Shown here: in pieces, positions 21,691 to 33,164 of the stretch | Numbering within the stretch: the first letter of the stretch is position 1 | Layout of the letters: each line of letters begins with the position of its first letter | From: Tetragonia tetragonoides | Lineage: Eukaryota > Streptophyta > Magnoliopsida > Caryophyllales > Aizoaceae | Reading direction: 5' to 3' | Assembly: GCA_038025085.1 (NCBI GenBank) | Contig: CM076140.1 | Location: forward strand, 31,979,501 to 32,043,500 | Length of the DNA: 64,000 nt | Notes under the pieces: model-generated | What the model was told of the DNA's origin: nothing | Database searches by the model: none | The model's input: the letters and a program-made list of their open reading frames with translations, nothing else | Translations under genes and position numbers: made by a program

Positions 21691-22620
21691 AGAATGTCGG
21701 TAAACCATTCCTCTTCTTCCTCCTTATTGGCGCGTACTTCAAGTGCACTACAAAAGGCGGACTCAGTGCGCCTTCGAATGTGAATGGGCATGGAGATTAC
21801 ATCATCTGGAATATTTATCATGGAAGCCATTTTCGCTAAGGCGTCTGTGAAGTGGTTGTCATCTCTAGGAAGGTATGTGAAACGGACATGAGTGAAATAT
21901 TTGGCTATCTTTTGAAGATATTCCTGGTAAAGTGCCAGGGATTCGCTTTTCACTTTCCTTTTTATTGGAGACTTAGTTTATGATGAGAGTCGAATCTCCA
22001 TATACCTTTAGATCCTTATTTTGTAGTTCTATTGCCGCTTCTAAACCAATGATGCACGCTTCATATTCGGCGCCATTGTTGGTTACTTCATGGTCTAATT
22101 TGACAGCTATGGGAGTATGTGCGCCTTCTGGGCTGACTAATAATACTCCTACGCCATAACCTTTTTGGTTTGATGTTCCGTCAAAGTATAACTGCCAAGT
22201 GGTTTCTTCGACACTCATTATTCCTTCGTCGGGAAAGTCATATGTAGCATCTTCACTAGTAACTAGGTTTTCAGCGAGATGTTCAGAAATGGCATGTCCT
22301 TTGATCTCCTTTTGGTGTTCAAAAGTTAGATCGAATTCTAAAAGCATGACAGTCCACCTTGATATTCTTCCACTAAGAATGGGCTTTTCGAACAAGTACT
22401 TTAGTAGATTCATCCTTGACTTCATCCTTGACTTTGTTGCAGTGACCAATGCGAGACACGTTTTCTCTAGTGTGGAGTAGCGTGTTTCGTACTCTAAGAA
22501 TTTCTTGCTAATGTAGTATATTGCCTTTTCATCATTCTCCACCTTTTGGGCCAACATAGCACCCATGACGATTTTTATGACTATTAGGTATAGCATAAGT
22601 GATTTTCCCGGAATTAGCGA
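21691..22620 (-). pseudogene. RNase H and second (archaeal-type) RNase H of element C
   Basis: A degenerate Ty3/gypsy RNase H follows RT (YYISKKFLEYETRYSTLEK). A second, better conserved RNase H follows it: LYFDGTSNQKGYGVGVLL (about 22180-22200), NNGAEYEACIIGLEAA (about 22050-22085), GDSTLIIN and, after a frameshift near 21965, DDNHFTDALAKMASM (about 21830). The Asp-Glu-Asp-Asp set of the second domain is visible. Two RNase H modules in series are diagnostic of the Tat lineage. The break at about 21953-21975 combines a stop and a frameshift. Confidence 0.83.
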
Positions 22621-23583
22621 AACCAATACTGGTGGATTAGCTAAGTATTCCTTAATTTTGTCAAAGGCATGCTGGCATTGATCATCCCAGGTAGATTTAG
22701 TGTCCTTTTTAAACTTTTTGAAGATGGGCTCGCATGTAATAGTCAATTTGGATATAAATCGACTTATATATTGGAGCCGTCCTAGGAATCCTCTTATCTC
22801 CTTTTCATTTTTGGGAGATGGCATGTCTCTTATAGCTTTGATTTTGGTAGGATCAATTTCAATGCCTCTTGTGCTTATGACGAATTTTGAAAGCTTGCCA
22901 GAAGTTACTCCAAATGCGCATTTTTGAGGATTCAATCTTATATTGTAGTTTCGAAGCCTGTCGAAGAATTTCTTTAGAGAGGGTATATGCCCTTATCTCT
23001 CCTTCAATTTGATGATCATATCGTCTACGTACACCTCGGCATCTTTGTGCATCATGTCATGTAGAAGGGAAGTTGCGGTTCTTTGGTATGTTGCTCCCGC
23101 ATTCTTCAACCCGAAAGACATGACGGTATAGCAATGTGTCCCCCATTGGGTTATGAATGTGGTTTTCTCCATATCTTCTTCGGCCATTTGTATTTGGTTA
23201 TACCCTGCATAGCCGTCCATGAATGATAAGAGGGCATGTCCTGCGGTATTATCCACCAGTACGTCTATATGTGGCAAGGGAAAGTCGTCCTTTGGACTTG
23301 CCTCGTTTAGATCTCTGAAATTGACGCACATCCTTACTTTGCCATCCTTTTTTGGAACGGGAACTATGTTAGCAACCCATTCTAGATATTGAGCAACCCT
23401 AATAAAACCTGCGGCGAGCTGTTTCTGCACCTCTTCTTTGATTTTCAGCGTCCACTCAGGTTTCATTCTCCGAAGTTTTTGCTTCACAGGTTCTGACTCC
23501 GGATAGAGCGGTATTGTATGCTGTGCTATCTCACGACTTATTCCTGGCATATCTTTGTAGGACCAAGCGAAAACGTCTATGTA
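22621..23583 (-). pseudogene. Reverse transcriptase of element C
   Basis: It runs from a PGISREIAQHTIPLYPES entry region, through palm motifs (FRDLNEASPKDDFPLPHID, MSFGLKNAGATYQR) to the catalytic YVDD box (23020-23031) and the thumb/connection (GFLGRLQYISRFISKL). It would copy element RNA into DNA after priming at the PBS. Stops lie just before the domain at about 23581 and after KLKER at about 22993. The key catalytic Asp pair is intact. Confidence 0.9.
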
Positions 23584-25308
23584 TTATTTTAAGAGATTTG
23601 TAAAGCTTTCTTGCTCTTTGGGAGTTAACGATGAGCCAATGCGCACTTGGCGTGGCTCTTGATCGTTTGCAAGATTGATTAATTCTGTTTCTTCCACAAT
23701 TGAAGTCTTTTGTTCATCCTCTAATAGTGCTTTAGTTACTTCTTTGGGCAATTCTTGTTCATCTTTTGAATTATTAGCTACTAAGTAATCCAAGAAGTAA
23801 GCAGAATCAGTAATTATTTCATTGATAGAGGAAACTGAAACATCAACTGAGTCATTACTATTGGCTTTAACATCATTAGACTTGCAAACAGAATTAAACA
23901 TAGATTTGGGTGGACCACCCGACTCTACTATATTAGACTCGTCTTCAGAATCAGACTCAGTCCGGTCAGAATCAATGTCGGTGTCAGGCTTGGATTCTTC
24001 GAAGATAGTAATCTTGATTTTCTTTTCGTCTGCTCCTGTCCATCTTATGGTGCGTTTCTGCTTTGTGAGTTGACCCTCGCTTGGAGTGATCAACTTATTC
24101 GGGTCAAAGTTCGCATCTTGAATTGCATTATTGACATTGTGGAGCTCTTCATCTTTTGGACGGCGATGCTCTTGTCTAAATAATAGACCCAAAGCGTTGT
24201 TGGGTGTGTCTTCTACCCAATCAAAGTCTAGCCTCCTTCTTACAGGCAAAGGAGTTTCTTCCAGCACGTAGCAGTCTTGGAAGACCTCAAATCCGAGAAC
24301 TTGGATTCCATAAACAGGGAGAACATAGGGATCGGGAAAGCCATAATAAGGGAATGGATCTCCAGATTGGACGAACTTCCCGTTCAATGTGTGCTGGTAT
24401 GGTGTCATGGGGATGTCATAGACTTTGTTTTCCTTAAAGGCCCTTCTCTTCGCCTTTTCCTTAGCGATGTATTCCCATAATTCCTGTTTGGTAGGTTTAT
24501 ATCCTAACCCAAAAAGATTATTTCCGGCTTTGGACGACCAAACTGGAAGTGGTTTGGAGACATCTTTGCCTAGAGATGTTCTAGGGAAGTGTCCCTGATT
24601 TCTTAAAATGGCATTAATTCCTAGGTGGGAATATGGTGCGAAAGGAGCTACATCTTGCTTGAGTACGGCGACACCTTCAGTCATAAAGCCCCAGAATTCT
24701 TCGTCCTGCGCAGTGTGCTCGACTTTAAGAACCGGTACGTCTTCAATGCTAGCGATCATAGAATCGGCTCTAACCTCTAGAACTACCCCTCCGACTATCA
24801 TTTTGACCTTTTGGTGTAATGTTGAAGCTATCGCGTTTAATCCATGGAGCCATGGGTGTCCTAGGAGTAAATTGAATGAAGTTGGGATATCAATGACATG
24901 GAATTGTACCATTTTCTCAATTGGTCCCGTGTTAAGGTTAATCGAAAATATGCCTAAGACGTTTCGTTTGGAATTGTCGTAGGCCCTCAACCCTTGTGCG
25001 GCATGCGCGAGGTTGTTAACATTTACGCCCAAGCATTGGGCGGTCCTTATGGGACAAACGTTGACAGCGGATCCATTGTCTATTAGAGTCATTGGGACCT
25101 GTTTCTTCTCACATATGGAAGTTAAGTAGAGTGCCTTATTGTGATGAGTTCCCTCAGGTGGAAGGTCTTCATTAGTGAATGTAATTGCTTGCAAAGAATT
25201 TCCTTTTGTGAGGAGATTGACTAAGTCATCCGAAGTAGCTTCGGAGGAGACCATAGTTTGATTAAGTGCCTTTGATAGAGCATTCCTGTGTACTTGGGAA
25301 GTAGTCAA
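23584..25308 (-). CDS. Protease and gag-pol linker of element C
   Basis: An open stretch of 574 codons. A retropepsin lies near its N-terminus: active-site LIDNGSAVNV (residues about 75-84; Asp at 77) and the downstream FNLLLGHPWLHG (about 145-156). It would process the Gag-Pol polyprotein. The long remainder is acidic and low in recognisable domains, for example DTDIDSDRTESDSEDESN, and ends just before RT. It is preceded by a single TGA at about 25325 (ADISI then stop) that separates it from gag; otherwise it is continuous, so readthrough of one stop would join gag to protease. The listed start is simply the first Met after that stop and is probably not a natural start. Confidence 0.8.
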   Translation of the reverse strand: MTTSQVHRNALSKALNQTMVSSEATSDDLVNLLTKGNSLQAITFTNEDLPPEGTHHNKALYLTSICEKKQVPMTLIDNGSAVNVCPIRTAQCLGVNVNNLAHAAQGLRAYDNSKRNVLGIFSINLNTGPIEKMVQFHVIDIPTSFNLLLGHPWLHGLNAIASTLHQKVKMIVGGVVLEVRADSMIASIEDVPVLKVEHTAQDEEFWGFMTEGVAVLKQDVAPFAPYSHLGINAILRNQGHFPRTSLGKDVSKPLPVWSSKAGNNLFGLGYKPTKQELWEYIAKEKAKRRAFKENKVYDIPMTPYQHTLNGKFVQSGDPFPYYGFPDPYVLPVYGIQVLGFEVFQDCYVLEETPLPVRRRLDFDWVEDTPNNALGLLFRQEHRRPKDEELHNVNNAIQDANFDPNKLITPSEGQLTKQKRTIRWTGADEKKIKITIFEESKPDTDIDSDRTESDSEDESNIVESGGPPKSMFNSVCKSNDVKANSNDSVDVSVSSINEIITDSAYFLDYLVANNSKDEQELPKEVTKALLEDEQKTSIVEETELINLANDQEPRQVRIGSSLTPKEQESFTNLLK

Positions 25309-25314
25309 AAGTAG

Positions 25315-26990
25315 TCATATAGAGATATCGGCCTTAGTCTTTTGAAGCTGTTTAAGCAGTGTAGTGCCATCATCCTCGTTTGGAGGGTCTTGGTCCTTGT
25401 CCTGGACTAGTGGAGAGTCTCTCACTTGTGGTATAACTGAAGTTGTGTTTTGTAGTGGATCCCTATTCTGGAGATGGGGTGGTATATAGTGTCTTCTGGA
25501 CCTCGTGAGGTGTTCAACTTTAGGAGATTCATCATCAGAGGAGTCGTGCCATGCTTTAGAAATCTGGAGGGTTGTATCTTCCTCATGGCTATTGCTTTCC
25601 CAAAGTCCGGCTACCTCTAGGTGGAGGGAGTCAAGCTTAAATGGTGGGGCAGGATATCTAATCGGCCTAATCAGGCGAGAGGGGTCCTTTTCTTCCTCTT
25701 CATTTGTAATGGCGAAAACCGCACTTAGAGGATTGGTGTTGTTGTTCGGAGTGGGGACATTATTTGGCTTGGGAATGGTCACATTATCAAAAAGATCCTG
25801 GATTTTATTCTTGAGTGTCCAACAATTTTCTGTGTCATGTCCTTTTCCTCTATGGAATTTGCAATAAAGATCAGGATTCCATGATGGGCTCCTCTTTTCG
25901 ATGTCGGGATCCGGAGTGGGGCCCACGACATTGAGATAGTCATTCTTGACAAGCTTTTCCAAAGCCTTGGCATAGGTCATGCCCAATGGGGTGTATTGCC
26001 TTTGCAGTTTGTCATAGATAGCATTGACTTCATTAACCTTGTTGGAAGAGCTTCCCGAAATGGGGTTCTTCTTGTAGTTCGAGTTATAAGTGCCCTTGTT
26101 GAAGAAGTCCTAGCTTTTCTCCTTTTTAAGTGCTTGATCGTCCACTATGAGCAATCCCACACTATTGAGTTGTGTGTATGAAGTAATTGCTTGGTATTTG
26201 ATAGGATTCAAGTAAGGAGGTTGTAAGTTCTTGATGAGTTTCCGAATTTGCTCTTCCTCGGATGGACGGTCGAGCATTTCAGCTACTTTAGTTCTCCATT
26301 TCTTAACAAAGTCAGTGAAGCTGTCATTTTCACCTTGCTTTATTGCATCCAACTCTCTCATGGTAGTTGGTTGGATGACGTTGTCGGCATACCTAGTGAG
26401 GAATAAGCTAGACACTTTGTTCCATTCTTGAATCTGATTGGGCTCAAGCTTGAAAAACCATGCCCTAACAGTGGGGTCCAAGGTTTGTGAGAAAACATGA
26501 ATACAGAGGTCAGGATCTACTCCTCTTAGGCCCATTGCAGTGGTGAAAATCCTTATGTGATCTTTTGGATCATCAGTCCCTTTGAGGTGGGGACTTCAGG
26601 TATAGAGAACTTTTATGGGAGTTTCCCCTTGATGTTAGAGGAATATCCTTCAGCATTGATCATGTAGTCACTTATGATCTTGTTTTGAGTTAGAGCTGAC
26701 TCAAGGTTCTTAATTTGAGCACTTAGCTCTTCTATCTTGTCATCTCGAGGTGGAGGATCATCTTGGTTAAGCGGGTCAGCTTCCTTGACCTTGCTTTCTA
26801 TCCATGTCACACGGTTTCCCATAGTTTCCAACATTTTCATTATTTCAGTCAACATCTCATCACTAGTCTTTGTTTGTGGAGGTGGCACGTATACGACCAT
26901 TTCAGTCAACTTAGAACAAGATCGTCGATATGGAGGGGGAGTAACAAATACTGCGTCAGACCTAGATTTGCTCGAAGGGGGAGATTCCAA
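25315..26990 (-). pseudogene. gag of element C
   Basis: The N-terminal part has a coiled-coil-like segment (26613-26990, EMLTEIMKMLETMGNRVTWI). A retrotrans_gag capsid domain follows (26110-26535, DPTVRAWFFKLEPNQIQEW and FLTRYADNV). After a gap comes MGMTYAKALEKLVKNDYL and a zinc-knuckle-like CKFHRGKGHDTENC (about 25850). Gag forms the particle and binds RNA. Frame changes near 26600 and 26110 break the protein into three pieces. This capsid segment is what the family-1 elements have lost. Confidence 0.85.
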
Positions 26991-28502
26991 TATGAGCTTT
27001 CTAACCAGACGTTGATTACTATGATCGCGTTCTCAACTTTTTGGACCGACTCTTTTCTTCCCAATCCTGGACAGCGGATAAAACTTAAAAAAAGGAAAGA
27101 CTAACAAGTTCCACAAAAGAAAAGTTTTAAAACAAAGATGGGAAATTCCTATGTAGAATATTCTATCAACATAGTTACCCTTGGGGACTAAATAATGGGT
27201 TTAGGTCAAAAAATCTCGACAAGGGAAAGGAAAAGCAGAAGATATTATACTCTTGACTAAAAGGAGAGGGGAGAGATATTATCTCGACTCAGTATGGAAT
27301 AAAGCAAAAGATATTATACTCTTGACTAAAAGGAGAAAGGAGAGATGTTATCTCGACTCAATATGGGATAAACCAAAAGATATTATACTCTTGACTAAAA
27401 GGAGAGGGGAGAGATATTATCTCGACTCAATATGGGATAAAGCAAAAGATATTATACTCTCTTGAATAAAAGGAGAGGGTGAGATATTATCTCGACTCAA
27501 TATGGGATAAAGCAAAAGATATTATACTCTTGACTAAAAGGAGAGGGGAGAGATATTATCTCGACTCAATATGGGATAAAGCAAAAGATATTATACTCTT
27601 GACTAAAAGGAGAAGGGAGGGATATTATCTCGACTCAATATGGGATAAAGCAAAAGATATTATACTCTTGACTAAAAGGAGAGGGGAGAGATATTATCTC
27701 GACTCAATATGGGATAAAGCAAAAGATATTATACTCTTGACTAAAAGGAGAGGGGAGAGATATTATCGAGATATTTTGACCTAGACTCACTACATAAATA
27801 AAAAGAATGAATAAAGCATCCAAATCTTTCCTAAGGTAACGAGCATCATATAGAACATTCAGGGATATTGTTTCCTAAAAAATAAAGATTCTAGACTCAA
27901 TCTTAGGAAAAAGTCTAGACTCAAAAAAAAGGAAAAGATCCTAATTAGGGTCTAACCTAATATTCTATGACGACCAAAAGACTACGCAAAGATTGCGTTC
28001 ACATATGGGCAAACAGCACAACAACGCAATATGACATGATCATGAAAATCTAGCATGGACATGGGACTGAGTTTCAACCTAAAACATTGGTTCTAGTTCA
28101 TGCAATGCGGTAGGCTTAAGGGTTTTGGTCAAAAGATACTCATGATCAAGAATGTACTACAATCCGCGGGATGTGTGACAATGTGAAGCATTCTAGTTAT
28201 CCTACTCGTCGAATTGACGAATGCGTAGGAAGGTACATGAGGTGGGGGAATCCATGTTTCTTGGCAAAAAAGAATCGAGTGGATTCTCACCAAGGCACTT
28301 TACCACACTACATTGGCTAAAAACTAGTTTGAACTTGTAAAAACAAGCTCGGAAGTCGCGCAAGCGCATGCAAATGAATGCAATGAATGCAAATTAATAG
28401 ATGAATGAAAAGTCACAAAATAATAATAATAACACTCAAGGTAGTGAACCAAGGAAAAATAATTACAATGAATCGATTTTCAAGTTACACCCTCTTAATC
28501 AT
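26991..28502. other. 5' leader of element C
   Basis: About 1.5 kb of non-coding leader lies between PBS and gag. It contains the 69-bp repeat array (27241-27775, listed separately). The rest is AT-rich unique sequence in which I see no gene. Confidence 0.65.
27241..27775. repeat. 69-bp tandem repeats in leader of element C
   Basis: Nearly eight units of 69 bp are 90% or more similar by eye, with cores TTGACTAAAAGGAGAGGGGA and TATTATCTCGACTCAATATG. Because 69 is a multiple of three, the plus strand reads as 23-residue repeats (around ERYYLDSIWDKAKDIILL) over most of the array, with one small indel near 27466. On the element's sense strand it is leader. Confidence 0.92.
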
Positions 28503-28521
28503 GTCCCCAGTGAAGTCGCCA
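28503..28521 (-). other. Primer-binding site of element C
   Basis: On the minus strand, one base after the LTR end, the sequence reads TGGCGACTTCACTGGGGAC. This closely matches the PBS known from Ogre/Tat elements, described as complementary to the 3' end of tRNA-Arg. It marks 28523-29930 as the 5' LTR. Confidence 0.8.
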
Positions 28522-28522
28522 T

Positions 28523-29399
28523 TATAGGCTGTCGTATTTTTCTCCCCTCTTTTCCACGTGTCTTCCTTCGACCCTTTCCTAAGTTCGGGCTTCCGGACAG
28601 CCTGGGAGAGCGCGCTGGTGTTTGAGTCTCGTGAATCTTTGAGTGTGAATGCACGTAAAGATTTATGCACCAAGGACATAATTAAGATTGTCGAAAGACG
28701 CCACCAAATTTTGAGGTAATTTGGAAACCTTGGAGTCAAGTCGATAGTCTAGAAAGACGTCAACCCAACTCATGTGCACCCCAATCCCTATTGGGGAAAT
28801 TGACTCCATAAATGAGTTCGGGGAAGGTGTTAGACACCCAACTCGACTGTTGACAACAACGGCCTTTACTAATCGATTCAATATAATTATTAGTGCTACG
28901 GTTCCAAACAAGGTTCAATTTGACCAAATTCCTAGTTTTAACTAATGGGTTGAACAAACATTATTATCGTGACCACTTTTAACAATTTATCAGGTTACAT
29001 GCTTTTATTGCTAGAAAATGATAAATATGCTAAAACCTGCAAGTTAGAAGACAAACATAATTTATCCACCAATCCACAAACAAAGCATGATTCAATCATA
29101 AACAAAAGCAATAAATAACAAAATTAAAAACATTCATTCATCCAATAATTAGGCTTAATACAAGCTCTTTTGCTCAAAACGCGCCATGCATGTACATATC
29201 ACATAAACCAAAATCGTTAGTAATAACAAGCAATATAAATATTATTGAAAACCCTCAGGTTGGATTACTTGGATGCTCACAATGAACTTATTGGGTTGTA
29301 TTGCTTGAAATCAAGCTCTTGATGAAGTGTGAAGGCTTATTTTGTGGTGTTAGGGCTAACCCTAAAGAAGGAGTAGAATCAGAATTTATGGTTTAATAT

Positions 29400-29444
<45 letters not shown>

Positions 29445-29930
29445 TCTTGAGAGAGAATGTCCAACCTAAAGACCAACCTGAGAGAGAAACTGCCAACCCC
29501 CTCAACTGAACCCTAAGGTTTGTTTATATAGAAGAGGGGGAGCTGCTTGAACTCAAGCGTGGCCGCTTGGACCTGGAGCGGCATGCCTCTATAGGCGCCT
29601 GACGTTCTTTTCACGCGGGGGAGGCTTTTCCAAGGGGGTCCACGCGGGATTGACTGAGTTCCCTTGTTTGACCAAGGGTTGACTCATGGGTTTGGGTTCC
29701 CTTTCGGGCCCTTAGGTTCAAAGAGGCCTATCTCTCAGTTTTGGACTCCAATTGAATTGAGTCCAACTGGCTTGGATCACCTGTGCAAAAGGCTTCCACT
29801 AATTAATTCAAATGAACTGGGCTAATCATCAAAGCAATCATTCTCGCAACCCAAGTTCGAGCAAAATCCAATCCTTTCATCATCGGGTTTTTACGGGGAC
29901 TTATTATAGACACAATTTTTGGTGTCTACA
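28523..29930 (-). repeat. 5' LTR of element C (family 2)
   Basis: 1408 bp, partner of 11091-12699. The plus-strand start is TATAGGCTG (mutated from TG) and the end is GGTGTCTACA. It holds an expanded (GA)n run at 29404-29441 that is only a few units long in the partner. It has lost nearly all of the AGCGG/CCGCT array: GGGGGAGCTG joins directly to CTTGAACTCAAG near 29545. A TATA-like site on the minus strand lies near 29522-29531. Confidence 0.88.
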
Positions 29931-31195
29931 AGTACCTTCTAGGAAGAGGTTTGGATACTTCCCGCACATCATGGATTCTGCTTCCCATGTTGCTTCCTCT
30001 TGCCCTTGTCGAGACCAAACGACTTTGACGATTGGAATAGTCTTTATTCGAGTTGAGCGCTCTTTGCGGTCCATTATCTTGATAGGACGCTCTTCACAAG
30101 TCAAACATTCATCGAGATTGATCGCTTTGGGTTGAACTACATGAGTTGGATCATGTACGTATCGCTTCAACTGGGAGACATGAAACACACTATGGACTTT
30201 TGCAAGTTTCACATGTAAAGCTAATCGATAAGCAACCTCACCAATCATTTCCAGAATTATCATAAGGTCCAATGTAACGAGGACTCAACTTCCCCCTATG
30301 ACCAAAACGCATGACACCTTTGGTAGGAGATACTCGCAAAAGTACCTTGCTTCCTACCTCAAACTCTTCAGTTCTACGACCTCTATCTGCGTACGATTTT
30401 TGGCGATCTTGCGCACTACGCATCTTCGCTTGAATCACCTTGACCACATCGACGGTCTGTTGGATCATTTCTGGACCCAAAACTGCAGGTTCACTAATGT
30501 CGTTCAAACAAACTGGCGATCTACACTTCCTACCATACAAGGCTTCATATGGTGCTCTATCAATGCTTGAGTGATAGCTACTGTTGTAAGAAAACTCGAT
30601 CAACGGAATATGTGTATCCCACGAGCCTTGATACTCGAGAGCACACGCTCGTAGCATATCCTCCAAAGTCTGAATTGTTCTTTCCGTCTGACCATCAGTC
30701 GCATGATGAAAAGCAGTACTGAACTTCAGTTTGCTTCCAAAAGCTTCTTGCAATTTCTGCCAAAAATGAGATAGAAACCTCGAGTCTCTATCCGAAACGA
30801 TATCTTCTGGAACACCATGAAGTCTCATGACTTCCTTGACATAAGCATCCGCTAGCTTCTCCATTTCCCAAGTGTCATTCATTGCAATGAATCTCGCAAC
30901 TTTCGTCAAACGATCTACAACGACCCAAATAGCGTTGTTCTTCTTCTGTGTCAATGGTAAACCAATGACAAAGTCCATTGAAATTGAGTTCCATTTCCAC
31001 GTAGGAACTTCAAGCGATTGTATCTTTCCACCAGGTCTCTTGTGCTCAATCTTGACCTTCTGGCACGTCAGACACTTAGCCACGAACTCAGCGACATCTT
31101 ATTTCATACCTTTCCACCAAAACATTTGGCGAAGATCTTTGTAAAGCTTGTCTCCACCAGGATGTACATAATAAGGCGTATTGTGACCTTCACCC
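29931..31195 (-). pseudogene. Tekay/Del-like integrase and chromodomain (T2, middle piece)
   Basis: On the minus strand a zinc-binding segment (HPGGDKLYKDLRQMFW, CLTCQKVKIEHKRPGG) is interrupted by TAA near 31100. The core has Asp in MDFVIGLPL, Asp in VSDRDSRF and Glu in DGQTERTIQ. The C-terminal part (VFHVSQLKRYVHDPTHVV) leads into a chromodomain-like end (VVWSRQGQEEATWEAE, GKYPNLFLEG, about 29936-30010). Chromodomains direct integration towards particular chromatin. A frame change lies near 30240-30270. It is bounded by element C on one side and A2 on the other. Confidence 0.9.
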
Positions 31196-32434
31196 TGTAA
31201 GGACCCGGGATTTTCCACCTTGTTCCACAGAGTGCGTCCTTATAGAAAATTTTTCAGTTGGGGGCTTAGATAAGTTCAAGGGACCATCGAGTTAGAAAAG
31301 CTTTTGAAAAGACATGAACTGAATAAAAACCATGAAAGAGGTCACAAATCTGCTATCGGTGTTTCATCGAAGGGACAAACCGAAGGGACAACCCAATAGC
31401 GCGATAAGTGAAGTAATCATGTTTTTAGAAAGACTGCCGCATATATAAAACATACAAGTACCCAAGAATAATAGGTTCGGGGGCGAAGGTACGAGGTGGG
31501 AAGGTGTTAGGCACCCAACTCACCCGTTTTATGACGGTCTCTACTAACTCAAGTTTGCTAATAATTTAAACACATAATTCCCATGCAAAACCGGATTAAC
31601 AACCTAGACTTAGACTACTAATTGGTTCATCACAAGCATCACATTTATTTTAACCCTTATTTAGACATGCATTCAATTGGCAAGTTGAGCAGCACAACGA
31701 CTATACAGATAATATTTAGGAAGCAATAAAAATGTTATTCTAGCATGATATCTACATTATGACTACTAGAAAATAAACAATTAAGCAATTAATTTAATTT
31801 GAACCCTCAGGATTTTGTACCTGAACTGTAGGCTATATTTGACAAGAATAGTAAAGCAAGATCTCAAATTTTAGAAGAAAGAGGGAGAAGCTCGGGAGTA
31901 CTCAACCGAGAATAGAGGTTGCCAACTGTAGGCTGTCTGTTTTGAACCGACGGTGACGGGTTGTTCTATATAGGTATGGGAAGTAGGGTTTGACGGTAGA
32001 AATTGAGCTGAAAAACGAGACGGGCTTGAAAAATGAGCCGGGCCCGAAGCAGGGGTTTCCCAGGGCCGCTGACGGCTGTCAGCAGCCAGCTGGATGTCGT
32101 CATAATGACGACATCCAGTCCATTTTTATTTTCTGGAGGAATTTAAATATTCCGAAAAATGTGAAAAGACCGTTTTACCCCTGAACGGTAAAAGATGGTT
32201 TCACCCCTAAATCGCAACTTGGCGACTGGGAGTCGGAAAGAGGCATGAGACGTGTCGTTGGAAAGCTCTTGAACGGGTCTTTTGAATGAAATGGAATGAA
32301 GGAGCGTTTGGAGGAGAAACCTGAGACCTTATCTTAACTATTAAAGCAAAAATAGCAGTTCAAGTTTATGAATTACTCCTTTCATCATCGGGCTTTTGTG
32401 GAGAAATCTGAAAGCGCCTTTTTTGGCGTCTACA
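31196..32434 (-). repeat. 3' LTR of A2 (family 1)
   Basis: TGTAAGGACC to GGCGTCTACA, 1239 bp. The left arm of the GC-rich hairpin is deleted near 32050 (GGGGTTTCCCAGGGCC). The minus-strand TATA-like site remains near 31965-31973. The Tekay junction at its left edge is identical to the one at 1192/1193. Confidence 0.9.
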
Positions 32435-33164
32435 GAAGCCCCCACTTTCATCGAGCTTGATTAAAGCGAAGATCAAAGTATTTTGAAGGCGAGATGCAGG
32501 ATGCTGATGTGCGCATGGTGTGTGAGAGTGTACAGTATGTATGCATATGAAGACAAACCTGGGTTGGGACATGCCCGTAGCGTGCTAAGATTTCATCTCT
32601 GTGAACACAAGAGGAAATAGAGGTTATGGTAGCCTGATCGAACACCGCTCGTAGATGATCTAAACGTATGCTGGGGACCTGTATTCAGAGTGAATGAAAA
32701 AGTTAGTAATACTTTGAGAATGATCAACGTGGAGTGCTTCGACAAACAGTGACTAAACACCGCTCAGCGGATGTCGAGATTCCGTCCCTGTACGAGAAAC
32801 GAAAAAGTCAACGAGACAGCGTGATTAAAAATAATCGACCGTAAAGTGGTTAGGACATATGAGCAGTTTAAATGCAATAGTTTAAGCAATCATTGACGGA
32901 AACATATAAAAAAATAATGGACAGTATAACCGCAAAAGTTTAAGCAATCCTTGATTGACACAAAATAAGTAACCTCGCAGAAGGACAGTTTAACCGCAAT
33001 AGCTTAAGCGATCATTGACTAACCCAAAAATTTGTAACCTCGAAGAGGGAAAGTTTAAACGCAATAGCTTAAGCGACCATTGACTGACCCCAAATTCGTA
33101 GTTTCGCAGAAGGACAGTTTAACCGCAATAGCTTAAGCGATCAGTGACTTACCCAAAATATGTA
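32435..33164. repeat. A2 PPT and 3' UTR repeats
   Basis: The PPT lies at 32435-32449. About five units of the 63-bp repeat lie at 32865-33150 (TTTAACCGCAATAGCTTAAG). The stretch breaks off at about 33164 within a repeat and runs straight into a truncated LTR. No gene is present. Confidence 0.75.

Larger units (their letters stand above)
11091..29930 (-). mobile_element. Tat/Ogre-like LTR retrotransposon, family 2, element C (complete structure, decayed)
   Basis: This is an 18.8-kb element in minus orientation. The order is 5' LTR (28523-29930), PBS (28503-28521), leader with 69-bp repeats, gag, protease, RT, RNase H plus a second archaeal-type RNase H, integrase, antisense aORF B and aORF A, 53-bp tandem repeats, PPT and 3' LTR (11091-12699). 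The dual RNase H, the PBS and the antisense genes place it in the Tat lineage. The probable target duplication is ATTAC/AGTAC. Several in-frame stops in gag-pol and both antisense genes make it inactive. Confidence 0.9.

Noticed and set aside
27253..27784. Plus-strand reading frames of 23-residue repeats as a real protein gene
   Set aside because: They exist because the 69-bp unit has no stop in that frame; they lie in the leader of element C, lack a conserved start and are split by an indel. Kept only as an observation.
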